A stretch of 64,000 bases of DNA from Paenibacillus pabuli NBRC 13638 (GTDB taxonomy: Bacteria; Bacillota; Bacilli; Paenibacillales; Paenibacillaceae), in the NCBI RefSeq assembly GCF_001514495.1, contig NZ_BCNM01000005.1, positions 248,001 to 312,000 of the forward strand, in the 5' to 3' direction. Below, one piece after another: positions 26,841-34,763 of this stretch. The notes under the pieces are model-generated. The model had not been told where the DNA came from, ran no database searches, and saw only the letters and a program-made list of their open reading frames with translations. A program made the translations under genes and the position numbers. Positions within the stretch are counted from its first letter, which is position 1. The number at the start of each line of letters is the position of its first letter.

Positions 26841-27575
26841 ATGAATATTGAAATATGGTCCGACTTTATGTGTCCTTTCTGTTATATTGGCAAACGTCGT
26901 CTGGAAAATGTATTGGCACAATTTCCACACCGCGATGAAGTGAATTTGCAGTTCAAAAGTTTTGAACTCGATCCAAATGCCGAACTGAACAGCGGCAAAA
27001 CCAACGCGGAATATCTGGCTGCCAAATACAATATGAGTGTAGAACAGGCACGCGGCATGAATGCCCAAATGAATGCCAATGCTCGTACAGCCGGACTGGA
27101 ATACAACATTGATGTAATGATCCCTACCAACTCCTTCTCTGCTCACCGATTGACCCATTGGGCTGAAACACAGGGCAAAATGCTTGAGCTGAGCGAACGA
27201 CTATTTCAAGCGATCTTCATTGAAGGCAAACATGTCGGCAATACCGATGTACTGATCGAGCTGGCTGAAGAAGTGGGTCTGGATCGTAATGCAGCAGCAG
27301 AAGTGTTGTCGAGCAATCAATTCGCAGAACAGGTTCGAGCGGATCAAGCGGAAGGCGAACAGTTAGGCATCCGGGGTGTACCGTTCTTCGTATTTGATCG
27401 CAAGTTCGCTGTATCTGGCGCTCAACCGGATGAGGTATTCCTTGACGCGATCCAGAAAGCTTGGGACGAGCGCTCTCCGTTCACCATGGTTGAGTCCCGC
27501 TCAGCTAACACAGATACCAGCGGTGTATGCACCGAAGACGGCTGCGAAGTGCCACAACCGGATTCATCCAAATAA
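26841..27575 (+). CDS. DsbA-family oxidoreductase, FrnE-like
   Basis: A 244-residue cytosolic thioredoxin-fold protein. The CPFC redox motif is at 11-14 in IWSDFMCPFCYIGK, the helical insertion follows, and the cis-Pro loop is GIRGVPFFVFDRKFAVSGAQ. FrnE proteins act in disulfide or polyketide chemistry and oxidative stress. A C-terminal tail has two more Cys (VCTEDGCEVP) that could form a second pair; it is not part of the core fold. The gene stands alone with a strong terminator. Confidence 0.9.
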   Translation: MNIEIWSDFMCPFCYIGKRRLENVLAQFPHRDEVNLQFKSFELDPNAELNSGKTNAEYLAAKYNMSVEQARGMNAQMNANARTAGLEYNIDVMIPTNSFSAHRLTHWAETQGKMLELSERLFQAIFIEGKHVGNTDVLIELAEEVGLDRNAAAEVLSSNQFAEQVRADQAEGEQLGIRGVPFFVFDRKFAVSGAQPDEVFLDAIQKAWDERSPFTMVESRSANTDTSGVCTEDGCEVPQPDSSK

Positions 27576-27576
27576 A

Positions 27577-27628
27577 AAAAAAGCAGCAGGATTAAGGGGC
27601 TTCCCTTGATCCTGCTGCTTTTTTTTTA
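27577..27628. terminator. Bidirectional intrinsic terminator
   Basis: AAAAAGCAGCAGGAT pairs with ATCCTGCTGCTTTTT, with A and T runs on either side; it serves the frnE-like gene and the convergent reductase gene. Confidence 0.9.
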
Positions 27629-27674
27629 CTTTTCCCTTTTAAATCCATCCACATTTTGGAATTGAGCTGCACGC

Positions 27675-28505
27675 TCAATCCCAAAACAGCTGATCCGGAT
27701 GTGGCCCCGTCCGTTTATCCGAATCCAGCGCATCAATCAATTTCAGCTCATCGGGAGTCAATTCAAAATCAAAAATGTCTGCATTCTCCCGAATCCGCTC
27801 TGGTGTAACCGACTTCGGAATCGTCACAATCTGGTTCTGGATATCCCAGCGCAGAATAACCTGTGCCGGAGTTTTCCCGTATTTCTGAGCCAGACTTTTC
27901 AAAGTCGATTCCTTGTTCAGCTTACCTCTCATAATGGGGCTCCAAGCCTCCAGCTGAATGCCCTGCTCCCCGCAGAAATCCTGCAACTCCTGTTGAATCA
28001 GCCCCGGATGCAGTTCTACCTGATTGACCGCAGGAACCGTCCCACCTTCATCTATGATATCGCGCAGATGGTGCACTTCGAAATTACTTACACCAATGGC
28101 GCGTACGCTCCCTTCACTGTATAGACGTTCAAATGCTCTCCACGTCTCTTTATACTGGTCTCTGCCAGGCCAGTGAATTAAGTATAGATCAATCACGTTC
28201 AGTCCAAGTGCCTTCTGACTGGCCTCAAATGCTCTCAAGGTCGAATCAAAGCCTTGATCCTCGTTCCACAGCTTGGTTGTCACAAACAGCTCATTACGGG
28301 CAATACCACTGCTCGCAATGGCTTGTCCCACTTCCTCTTCATTTCCGTAAATAGAAGCGGTATCGATGCTCCGATACCCAACTTCCAATGCAGTCTCTAC
28401 CGCTTGCTGTACTTCTTTGCCCTTTGCTCGATAGGTTCCAAATCCCAGCCATGGCATCGTCACGCCGTTGTTCAGAATCGTACAATCCGTAATATGTTTT
28501 GTCAT
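27675..28505 (-). CDS. Aldo/keto reductase
   Basis: A 276-residue NADPH-dependent TIM-barrel reductase. Catalytic residues of the AKR fold are visible in DTASIYGNEEEVG (Asp, Tyr), TTKLWNED (Lys) and LYLIHWPG (His). NADPH contacts are in IPKSVTPERIREN near the end. The sequence resembles AKR5-type methylglyoxal/2,5-diketogluconate reductases of Bacillales. It reduces carbonyls and may detoxify aldehydes. ACAGGAGGTACAG precedes the ATG. No operon partner. Confidence 0.93.
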   Translation of the reverse strand: MTKHITDCTILNNGVTMPWLGFGTYRAKGKEVQQAVETALEVGYRSIDTASIYGNEEEVGQAIASSGIARNELFVTTKLWNEDQGFDSTLRAFEASQKALGLNVIDLYLIHWPGRDQYKETWRAFERLYSEGSVRAIGVSNFEVHHLRDIIDEGGTVPAVNQVELHPGLIQQELQDFCGEQGIQLEAWSPIMRGKLNKESTLKSLAQKYGKTPAQVILRWDIQNQIVTIPKSVTPERIRENADIFDFELTPDELKLIDALDSDKRTGPHPDQLFWD

Positions 28506-28631
28506 TCTGTACCTCCTGTGTGAAATTTGCCCGCTCTTGGTCTATTAACCTTCTCACAGAATTTCAAGCGGTACATGACATTACATACGGCGAACCCGCT
28601 TCGAGGGACCTATTCAAAAAAAGACAAGAAT

Positions 28632-28661
28632 AACCCGCACAGCAAAGCTGCTCTGCGGGTT
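28632..28661 (-). terminator. Intrinsic terminator after the 93-residue protein gene
   Basis: Minus strand AACCCGCA pairs with TGCGGGTT across a loop that itself has AGC/GCT pairs; a T-rich run with TTTTTTT follows after ten bases. Confidence 0.7.
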
Positions 28662-28678
28662 CGATGTGACAGGAACAA

Positions 28679-28960
28679 CTATTGATCCCCTTGCCCATTC
28701 TGACTCTGGATTGAGTTCAATCTTCTCTTCTCCTCAATGAACATCTCTTCTGCCAGCTCAACACCCTGACCTCCAAGCGAACGTTCAGCTTGAAGCATGG
28801 CCTGTTCGGTATGCGCCAAACGACGTTCTGCCTGTTCAATCGTCTGTTCTGTTGGATGTGACATTGCCTGAGAAACGGCAAAATGAAGTTTGTTCACTGC
28901 ATTCTGCGCCTGGGATACGGTTGTATCGGCTTGCAAACTGGAATCATAACGCTTCGGCAT
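28679..28960 (-). CDS. Small helical protein of unknown function
   Basis: 93 residues, highly charged and Gln/Ala-rich, with no Cys, no signal and no membrane segment. The pattern AQNAVNKLHFAVSQAM and IEQAERRLAHTEQAMLQAERSL suggests two long antiparallel helices. Similar small proteins in Bacillales are often spore-associated or DUF2564-like, but I cannot assign it. AAGGAGGAATAC lies just upstream of the ATG and a terminator follows, so it is probably a real gene transcribed alone. Confidence 0.65.
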   Translation of the reverse strand: MPKRYDSSLQADTTVSQAQNAVNKLHFAVSQAMSHPTEQTIEQAERRLAHTEQAMLQAERSLGGQGVELAEEMFIEEKRRLNSIQSQNGQGDQ

Positions 28961-29162
28961 GAGTATTCCTCCTTGGGATCATGTTCCTGCTACCCCCTTA
29001 GGATGGTTGACAGCAGCCATCCTTATTCTTCTTTTCCCGAAACAATGACGGATTGCTCCGATGTCCCCCTGTAAGGTGATGATGAATAGGAATGATGTGT
29101 ATAACCTTTACCGGTCTAACTGCGTTTATTTGATAAGTACCTTTTCACAAGGAGATGTGTGT

Positions 29163-29561
29163 ATGAAGAACTATTTGATTCTTTCCATTCTGTTACCTTT
29201 ATTGCTATTTAGCAGCGGCTGTACACCTTCGACGTATGAAATAACGGGATATACAGGCTCAGCAATTAATGACGAGATTCCAGTTCCCATGAATGCAAAG
29301 CAACTGAGTATAACAACATATTCAGACAATCCAAACATGAAAACAGGCATTAAATATGAATTGAAACATCTCGGAGGAGAACAGGGGTTATATGTACCAT
29401 CAGATTATTTTGAGAAGTTATCTGCGGCAGGGTGGGTTGAGTTAGAAGAAGAGCGAATGGGGCATGTTCATTTTTTGAAAAAAAGCGATACGGTCATTGC
29501 CATCGAGATTCGTGAGGATACCTTTGAGATTGTTGAAATGATGCCGGACTTCACCTTTTAA
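29163..29561 (+). CDS. Small lipoprotein of unknown function
   Basis: 132 residues. The N terminus MKNYLILSILLPLLLFSSGC is a lipoprotein signal with Cys20 as the lipidated residue. The mature domain is mixed alpha/beta with SITTYSDNPNMKTGIKYELKH and ends in a beta-rich part (VIAIEIREDTFEIVEMMPDF). ATG at 29163 is preceded by AAGGAGATG; an upstream start at 29061 would add 34 residues that hide the signal and is rejected. Function unknown; it should be tethered outside the membrane. Confidence 0.8.
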   Translation: MKNYLILSILLPLLLFSSGCTPSTYEITGYTGSAINDEIPVPMNAKQLSITTYSDNPNMKTGIKYELKHLGGEQGLYVPSDYFEKLSAAGWVELEEERMGHVHFLKKSDTVIAIEIREDTFEIVEMMPDFTF

Positions 29562-29589
29562 TCTTTTGTCATTCCTAATCACAACTAAA

Positions 29590-29615
29590 AAAAGAGAGGC
29601 CGAGGCCTCTCTTTT
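29590..29615. terminator. Bidirectional intrinsic terminator
   Basis: Perfect 12-base arms AAAAGAGAGGCC and GGCCTCTCTTTT with a two-base gap, between the lipoprotein and the convergent yuzB-like gene. Confidence 0.85.
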
Positions 29616-29654
29616 CCCACCACGGACAAGTTTGCCCACTGCAAATTCATACCA

Positions 29655-29876
29655 TTACTTCACGAATTTAGCTACTTTTGCAAGCACTTCTTCTTCTGAC
29701 GGAGCACTGATATACCGGCCGTTGATGAAGACAAAAGCACGCTTCGCACAAGGACCGCAATAGGATTTGCAACCAATCTTGATCTCCGTATCCGGAGCCA
29801 TTTTCTCCAACTTGGCCACAATCGATTTTAGTCTGATATGATTACATTTTTCGCATACACGGATATCGTTAGCCAT
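29655..29876 (-). CDS. yuzB: DUF1450 family protein (YuzB-like)
   Basis: 73 residues with Cys in VCEKCNHIRL at the start and in IGCKSYCGPCAKR in the middle, the latter a thioredoxin-ferredoxin-like CxxxCGPC spacing, then FVFINGRYISAPSEEEVL. This is the DUF1450/YuzB family, suspected to bind a metal or an Fe-S cluster but not functionally defined. It starts 21 bases after the HesB-like gene, which points to a small Fe-S-related operon. GGGGAAC precedes the ATG. Confidence 0.85.
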   Translation of the reverse strand: MANDIRVCEKCNHIRLKSIVAKLEKMAPDTEIKIGCKSYCGPCAKRAFVFINGRYISAPSEEEVLAKVAKFVK

Positions 29877-29897
29877 GAGTTCCCCTTCTTCGCTCCC

Positions 29898-30200
29898 TTA
29901 GTGGTCGCCGTTGTTGCCTTTGGATGGGTTCGTAATAACGAATCCTTCTTCAGGGAAGTATAGATAATCAATTTTAACGCCATCCAGCAAAGGCTGGTCA
30001 TTTTCCAGTATAACGTCAATCTCTTTATCCGTAGATACAACCGTATCATTTTCTTTAGGTGTATCGATATCGAGTCCGTAGTGGGCATGATCTCCGTGCG
30101 CATGCGTAATCACAACGCGCAGTAATTTGCCTTCGTTCTCAGGCTTGTCCAATTCAAGTTTCAATACTTTCGCGGCATTACGTGTAATTTTGCAGTTCAT
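29898..30200 (-). CDS. HesB/IscA-like fold protein lacking the cluster cysteines
   Basis: A 100-residue protein with the A-type scaffold layout: ITRNAAKVLKLELD, LLRVVITHAHGDHAHYGLDID, ILENDQPLLDGVKIDYLY and the family ending EEGFVITNPSKGN. True IscA/SufA proteins have three Cys (one central, two in a C-terminal CGCG); here the only Cys is at residue 3 and the centre is His-rich (HAHGDHAHY). It is nearer to the Bacillus YneR/YqkB group. The ATG at 30200 has AGGAG nine bases upstream; the ATG three codons earlier sits directly on it. Confidence 0.75.
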   Translation of the reverse strand: MNCKITRNAAKVLKLELDKPENEGKLLRVVITHAHGDHAHYGLDIDTPKENDTVVSTDKEIDVILENDQPLLDGVKIDYLYFPEEGFVITNPSKGNNGDH

Positions 30201-30266
30201 TCCATTCATCTCCTATATCGTAATTGCTGGTTCCAACAATTTCAGCATTTCTAAACTCCAGCATCT

Positions 30267-30295
30267 ATTGTAAAGAAAGTTACTGCGCTTCGCAA
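30267..30295 (-). promoter_or_regulatory. Candidate promoter of the HesB-like/yuzB operon
   Basis: Minus-strand -35 TTGCGA (30290-30295) and -10 TACAAT (30267-30272) with a 17-base spacer. The arm of a perfect palindrome overlaps the -35 hexamer. Confidence 0.4.
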
Positions 30296-30322
30296 TAACA
30301 TTGATGCAAAATCAATGTTATT
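30294..30322. promoter_or_regulatory. Perfect 12-bp-arm inverted repeat, candidate operator
   Basis: AATAACATTGAT at 30294-30305 and its exact complement at 30311-30322 enclose five bases. There is no T-run after it in either direction, so an operator is preferred over a terminator. Confidence 0.5.
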
Positions 30323-30342
30323 ACCACCCATGTTGTATCAGT

Positions 30343-30600
30343 TCAAGACGACGCACCCGCTGTAAGTACCGGATATTTGCGCTCTGCACGACTCACAAAC
30401 CAGTTCATCAAGAGCAGCGTCACACCAATATCATCTATAGGCATAAACGGCATGACGTCAGGCAGTACCCAGTAAAGCAGCGCCGGGATGATAAACAGCA
30501 GCTTCTCGCCCAAAGGAATTTGCGGAGCCCGTAACAGTCGGGGCAGCCGCTTGAATACTTGTGTCCATCGTTTGAACGACAGCAGTCTTCTCCACTTCAT
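30343..30600 (-). CDS. DUF1232 family membrane protein (YkvA-like)
   Basis: 85 residues. A basic amphipathic start (MKWRRLLSFKRWTQVFKRLPRLL) is followed by a membrane hairpin with the family hallmark PDVMPFMPIDDIGV (usually PDxIPxxGxxDD). DUF1232 proteins are small membrane proteins of unknown role. The gene is single, with the palindrome at 30294-30322 after its stop and the M14 peptidase gene further upstream. Confidence 0.8.
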   Translation of the reverse strand: MKWRRLLSFKRWTQVFKRLPRLLRAPQIPLGEKLLFIIPALLYWVLPDVMPFMPIDDIGVTLLLMNWFVSRAERKYPVLTAGASS

Positions 30601-30708
30601 ATGAACCCCTCCGTATTATTATTGCATCATAATGGATCGATACACATTATTTATACCCATCATTACCCGATTCAGATTGATCAGGAACCTATGCTGCAAG
30701 TATTGATA

Positions 30709-30742
30709 AAAAAACGAACGCCAGTAACAGCGCCCGTTCCTG
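30709..30742 (-). terminator. Intrinsic terminator after the LysM-peptidase gene
   Basis: Minus strand GGAACGGGCGC pairs with GCGTTC across the loop and runs into GTTTTTTT, about 85 bases past the stop. Confidence 0.65.
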
Positions 30743-30826
30743 TTATACGAGTGGACCCGCAGTAAGTTTCATCTCTACTCATCCAGATCATGTCAAACAC
30801 AGCTCAGCAATATTCTGAGACCCTTG

Positions 30827-32041
30827 TTATTGTTCTCCTTCTGATAACAGCTCAGCCAGCAACATACCGACCTCCACACAGATGTCATCGAATTGATCAA
30901 CGGGAAGTGGATTAACACCTAACCCTACTTCTACGGTGAAGCCCGGCTTTCGAAAATTCTGTATAAACCAATCCTTGTATCCGGCATCGCTGCCTCCAAG
31001 CTTGACTGCCTTATACCCTGATGCCCTTGCCAACCGTCGTGACAGTGGTGCACTCTCCTTGGGCTCCAAATCTCGGTAGTTCCAATAGATCTCCTGTCCC
31101 TGACTATGTAGTGAAACGACAGCGTCAAAGTTATGCTGTTCTGTCCACTGTGCCAGAGCCAACGCCTCCGGTTCCGATAATGGGGATGTCCCTGCGTAAT
31201 CTCTTGGCCCCGGTGATGTTATCCCTCTTCTTGCCGCTTCTTCCTCCCAATGCGCCGGAAACTGATCGTTCAGGTCTACTCCCCGTATATTGGCCTTCCA
31301 ATGGGTAAAATGAGAGCGCCCGCTATTCCATTCCAGCAACTCCTCTGCATGGGGATGCTCGTTAACCACACCCTCCTGGACCAGCTCAACTCCATCCGGG
31401 TTCACCATAGGTACTGCCCACAGCGTTGTTTCTTTCATCCAACGTTCTGTATCCAATCGATGCCAGGGCGTATGTGTGCTGTATGCTATCGCATACTCTT
31501 CAATGAACCGCATCAGCACCGCTGTCGTAAGCCATTCATTGGCATGGACAGAAGCGTTGACATGAATATGTCTGGGACCTTGACCCATACGTAAATAAGG
31601 CAATGTCTTCCCCATGACACTGGTGCCAATCGAACCTGTAGCAATAAAAGAATAATTCTTTTCCAGCAGTCCAATATCACGGCACATTTCACGGTAACCA
31701 TACTCCCCATGCATTTTCACAATAGTTTTTCCATCAGAGTCCGGAATATGAATACATCGCCCGCACCAATCCGATACGTTCGCAATTTCAGGGTTGGCTT
31801 CGCGCAATTCTTTTTCATTCAACCCAAAACGCTTTGCAATCCTGGCTGCCTTCTCCCCGGGCTGCACGGCATACCTGCGCCCCGTTCCCGGTGTAATACG
31901 CAGCATCTGTCCTGTCAGCAAATAGGGCTGGGACGCGGCTTCCGGGTTGAGAGCAGCCAGTAATTCCGTGGTCATATGGTGTGCCGCCGCAATACGCGAC
32001 AAGGTATCTCCCTGATGAACAATAATCCATTGCAGTTCCAT
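30827..32041 (-). CDS. LysM-M14 family gamma-D-glutamyl-meso-diaminopimelate peptidase
   Basis: 404 residues: two LysM repeats (about 5-50 and 55-100) that bind peptidoglycan, then an M14 carboxypeptidase-fold domain. Zinc ligands are HANE (H166, E169) and H312 in VVSLHSQGQ; the catalytic Glu is E371 in TVEVGLG. The architecture is that of endopeptidase I of Lysinibacillus sphaericus, which cleaves muropeptides between D-Glu and diaminopimelate in sporulating cells. There is no signal peptide, as in that enzyme, so it acts inside the cell or in the mother cell/spore. GGGGAAGGAGAACAAC precedes the ATG. Confidence 0.9.
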   Translation of the reverse strand: MELQWIIVHQGDTLSRIAAAHHMTTELLAALNPEAASQPYLLTGQMLRITPGTGRRYAVQPGEKAARIAKRFGLNEKELREANPEIANVSDWCGRCIHIPDSDGKTIVKMHGEYGYREMCRDIGLLEKNYSFIATGSIGTSVMGKTLPYLRMGQGPRHIHVNASVHANEWLTTAVLMRFIEEYAIAYSTHTPWHRLDTERWMKETTLWAVPMVNPDGVELVQEGVVNEHPHAEELLEWNSGRSHFTHWKANIRGVDLNDQFPAHWEEEAARRGITSPGPRDYAGTSPLSEPEALALAQWTEQHNFDAVVSLHSQGQEIYWNYRDLEPKESAPLSRRLARASGYKAVKLGGSDAGYKDWFIQNFRKPGFTVEVGLGVNPLPVDQFDDICVEVGMLLAELLSEGEQ

Positions 32042-32177
32042 GTTGTTCTCCTTCCCCTGTAGGAAACGATGTAATCTCCTGTCCTTTTCTTACATGCGTG
32101 CTTACTGTATATCATATGTATGCGGATCTGATTGTCCAACATGTGACATGAGTCGCGTGAATCGCTAACATTAAAAA

Positions 32178-32203
32178 ATCCCGGAACGTTAAGGTTCCGG
32201 GAT
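32178..32203 (-). terminator. Intrinsic terminator after glutamate racemase
   Basis: Minus strand ATCCCGGAAC and its complement GTTCCGGGAT with a short loop, followed by TTTTTT. Confidence 0.9.
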
Positions 32204-32234
32204 AACCAATAATAAATTAAATGAAAGAACGAAA

Positions 32235-33050
32235 CTACGATAATTGCGTAACCTGCCATACAACTGGCGTTTTGGAGATTTGCTCTCCAAGCCACTGGCG
32301 GGTAATATTCTGGAACATGCGTGGGTCTCCTGTACAAAAAAACTGATGAACCGGCGTTTCATCCCCGCTGGCCAGCTTTCGTTTATCATACAAAATCGTA
32401 CTGATTTCCCTTGCCGTTTCATCTGCCGAACTAATCAGCTTCACTTCCTGTCCCATAACCTCCTGAATGGTATCCATGAGAAAAGGATAGTGCGTACACC
32501 CCAGAATGAGACAATCAATCGGCTGCTGTTTGATCTGGTCCAACGATTGTTCCACCGTATTTGTCGTTTGCTCGGAGCGGAATTCGCCTTGCTCCACCAA
32601 CGGCACTAGTGCCGGACAAGCCTGACTGACTACATCAATGTAAGGAGACAATTGTTTGAGTGCAGACGTATACGCACCACTTCCAATCGTTCCCACGGTG
32701 CCAATGACACCGATTCGTCCTGTACGTGTGGCTGTGATGGCTGCTCGTGCTCCTGGATGAATAACACCGATGACAGGCACATTCACCTTGGCTCGAATAT
32801 AGTCGAGCGCTGCCGCTGTAGCCGTATTACAGGCGATAACAATAACCTTAGGATCGAACTGGATCAAAAAATCAACGATTTGTTCCGTAAATTGTTTAAC
32901 TTGTTCGGACGAACGGGGTCCGTACGGTGTCCGGGCAGTATCTCCAAAATAGATGATCTTTTCCCGCGGGAGTTGACGCATTACTTCCTTGGCGACGGTT
33001 AATCCCCCAACACCGGAGTCTAATATAGCGATTGCTTGCTGCACGAACAC
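32235..33050 (-). CDS. racE: Glutamate racemase
   Basis: A 271-residue enzyme making D-glutamate for peptidoglycan. The two catalytic cysteines are in VIACNTATAAA and LGCTHYPFL; the start AIAILDSGVGGLTVAKE and YFGDTARTPYG are family hallmarks. I use GTG at 33050 with AAGGAAG upstream; a second GTG two codons later is possible, and a longer ORF reaching 33131 has no ribosome binding site. The length equals Bacillus RacE. It is alone on its transcript. Confidence 0.95.
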   Translation of the reverse strand: MFVQQAIAILDSGVGGLTVAKEVMRQLPREKIIYFGDTARTPYGPRSSEQVKQFTEQIVDFLIQFDPKVIVIACNTATAAALDYIRAKVNVPVIGVIHPGARAAITATRTGRIGVIGTVGTIGSGAYTSALKQLSPYIDVVSQACPALVPLVEQGEFRSEQTTNTVEQSLDQIKQQPIDCLILGCTHYPFLMDTIQEVMGQEVKLISSADETAREISTILYDKRKLASGDETPVHQFFCTGDPRMFQNITRQWLGEQISKTPVVWQVTQLS

Positions 33051-33217
33051 ACCGCTTCCTTCTTCATTGAATTGGTTCTGATAACGATTGGTTTCCAGAG
33101 CTTTCTTCCTACCGTATGAACTTTCCGGCAAAAAGGTACCTACATCTTACCCGATTTCATGACAGGGTTCAAACAAAACTGCCTTGCAAGCAGTTTCACA
33201 CGACTACGCACAACAAA

Positions 33218-33249
33218 GCAGGCTCCCCTCCAGATGGAGGAAAGCCTGC
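33218..33249 (-). terminator. Intrinsic terminator after the YtxH-like gene
   Basis: Minus strand GCAGGCTTTCCTCC pairs with GGAGGGGAGCCTGC, followed by TTTGTTG. Confidence 0.7.
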
Positions 33250-33266
33250 TCGCTTCAAGCTTTGCT

Positions 33267-33653
33267 TTAGATGTTATCTTTGGAATCATCCACAGGAAGC
33301 TTTGCGATAACTTCAATACCCGTCTCATTCGATGCATCTGAATTAATGGAAGAATCGGTATCACTAATGACCGCAGATACACGTACTTCTTTCCCTTCAG
33401 CGCAATTACGCCAGGATTGAATATCCTGGATAACGACATCTGCCGTCTCTTTTACTTTGGATACGATCTGTGAGCTTTGTTCGCCCACCTTGCTGGCCAG
33501 CTCCTGACCCTTCTCACTCACCTGGCGTGCACCTTCCGAAATGTCCTGACGCAGTTCACGTCCGGATTTTGGCGCCAGCAGCAGAGCTGTCACCGAACCT
33601 ACAACTGAACCGATTAATGCTCCCCACAACAAACTTTTGTTTGAATCCTTCAC
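33267..33653 (-). CDS. YtxH domain protein (general-stress type)
   Basis: 128 residues. The N terminus LLWGALIGSVVGSVTALLLAPKSGRELRQDI is the YtxH signature: a glycine-rich membrane helix then APKSG. The middle (about 35-80) is an amphipathic helix of the apolipophorin kind, and the end is acidic. Such proteins are single-pass membrane proteins induced by general stress in Bacillus; function unknown. The GTG at 33653 follows GGGAGAG. Confidence 0.85.
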   Translation of the reverse strand: MKDSNKSLLWGALIGSVVGSVTALLLAPKSGRELRQDISEGARQVSEKGQELASKVGEQSSQIVSKVKETADVVIQDIQSWRNCAEGKEVRVSAVISDTDSSINSDASNETGIEVIAKLPVDDSKDNI

Positions 33654-33837
33654 GTCACATCTCTCCCTTTACCTTAAATGAAGTACCGAATAACCAAGCA
33701 ACACCCTGTTGCTCGTCATCCGGGCAAATGCCTACTCTGTTGATGCAGTATAAGCAGCAAGGGCTTGACCTGACACTCCGGGCAGCAAAAAAATTCTAGG
33801 CTCCTTATCCGCAACTTCTGACGACAGCACAATAACC

Positions 33838-34752
33838 CTAGGTCTGCCGGGCCTGCTCAAGAGGAGCAGCGGTATGTTCATCTCCCGGGTCCAGATCAAT
33901 CACATATCGTCCTGGTGCAATCAAGGCAGCCTGATGCTCACAACGCCAGCGACGTCCGCCGGAAGATCCCAACGTCTGTCCATCTTGCAAGACATCTCCC
34001 TGGTCAAATATGTAATAGGCAGCACCCAATAATGTCTGGGCTACCGTATCTGGATCAAGCCCAATGAAGTGACACTGCACATCAGGCACACCAAGCGCTG
34101 ACAAACCGACCGTATCCATAACCAGCTGACGTTGTTCCTCAGTACCGCCCGCCTGATACATACGCACATTCATTGCAGCATAGAGATGTTCCTCTCGCTC
34201 CTGTGACTGTACATAAGCTTCAGGTTCTACCAATTTGTCACTGCCGTACCAGTATAACGCCTCACAGGGCAGCACTTCCATGACCGCCTGAATTGTTTTT
34301 TGGAATAACTCAAGCCGCTGTTTGCGAGGCATGGCAGCTGTGAACATATCGTGAAGCCGGATGGAATATCGGATCTTATCCATAGCTTGTCCTGCTTCAG
34401 GCCAATGCCAGGCTTGCTGCAAAGCCCCTCCAAAACGGGCACGATCAGCAATTTCAGTTACAGGCAGCATGCAAGTCTGTGCAGGAATATCCCCTTCCTG
34501 AAAAGAAACCTTGTGGTTCAAATGGTAAAAAACCAACATTTCAGCAGTGTGATCTGCGTTTCCTTGTTTCACGTCAAGCCGAACTTGTCCGGTATTACGT
34601 ATTAAAGCCTCCTGCAAACGTGCACGGTCTACTTCGGGGCGTTCCTGAAATAACAGTTCAATCATATATACCGGATGAAATCCGGAAGGTGTTTCATTCG
34701 TTTCATTCGTTTCATTATTTCCTTCTTGATCTTCTTTCCGTTCGTTCGTCAT
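33838..34752 (-). CDS. DUF4261-like protein of unknown function
   Basis: 304 residues, soluble, without known catalytic motif. The N terminus is charged and has three NET tripeptides produced by a 9-bp tandem repeat. The C-terminal third contains MDTVGLSALGVPDVQCHFIGLDPDTVAQTLLGAAYYIFDQGDVL, the conserved part of DUF4261 proteins. The ATG at 34752 follows AGGGGAAG; an ATG at 34767 overlapping the yutE-like stop as ATGA is an alternative but lacks spacing for a ribosome binding site. It is the last gene of a small operon with the HepT-like gene. Confidence 0.65.
   Translation of the reverse strand: MTNERKEDQEGNNETNETNETPSGFHPVYMIELLFQERPEVDRARLQEALIRNTGQVRLDVKQGNADHTAEMLVFYHLNHKVSFQEGDIPAQTCMLPVTEIADRARFGGALQQAWHWPEAGQAMDKIRYSIRLHDMFTAAMPRKQRLELFQKTIQAVMEVLPCEALYWYGSDKLVEPEAYVQSQEREEHLYAAMNVRMYQAGGTEEQRQLVMDTVGLSALGVPDVQCHFIGLDPDTVAQTLLGAAYYIFDQGDVLQDGQTLGSSGGRRWRCEHQAALIAPGRYVIDLDPGDEHTAAPLEQARQT
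34691..34717. repeat. 9-bp tandem repeat, three copies, in frame
   Basis: GTTTCATTC, GTTTCATTC and GTTTCATTA run head to tail. On the coding (minus) strand each copy encodes Asn-Glu-Thr in the N terminus of the DUF4261-like protein. Confidence 0.85.
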
Positions 34753-34763
34753 GCTGCTTCCCC

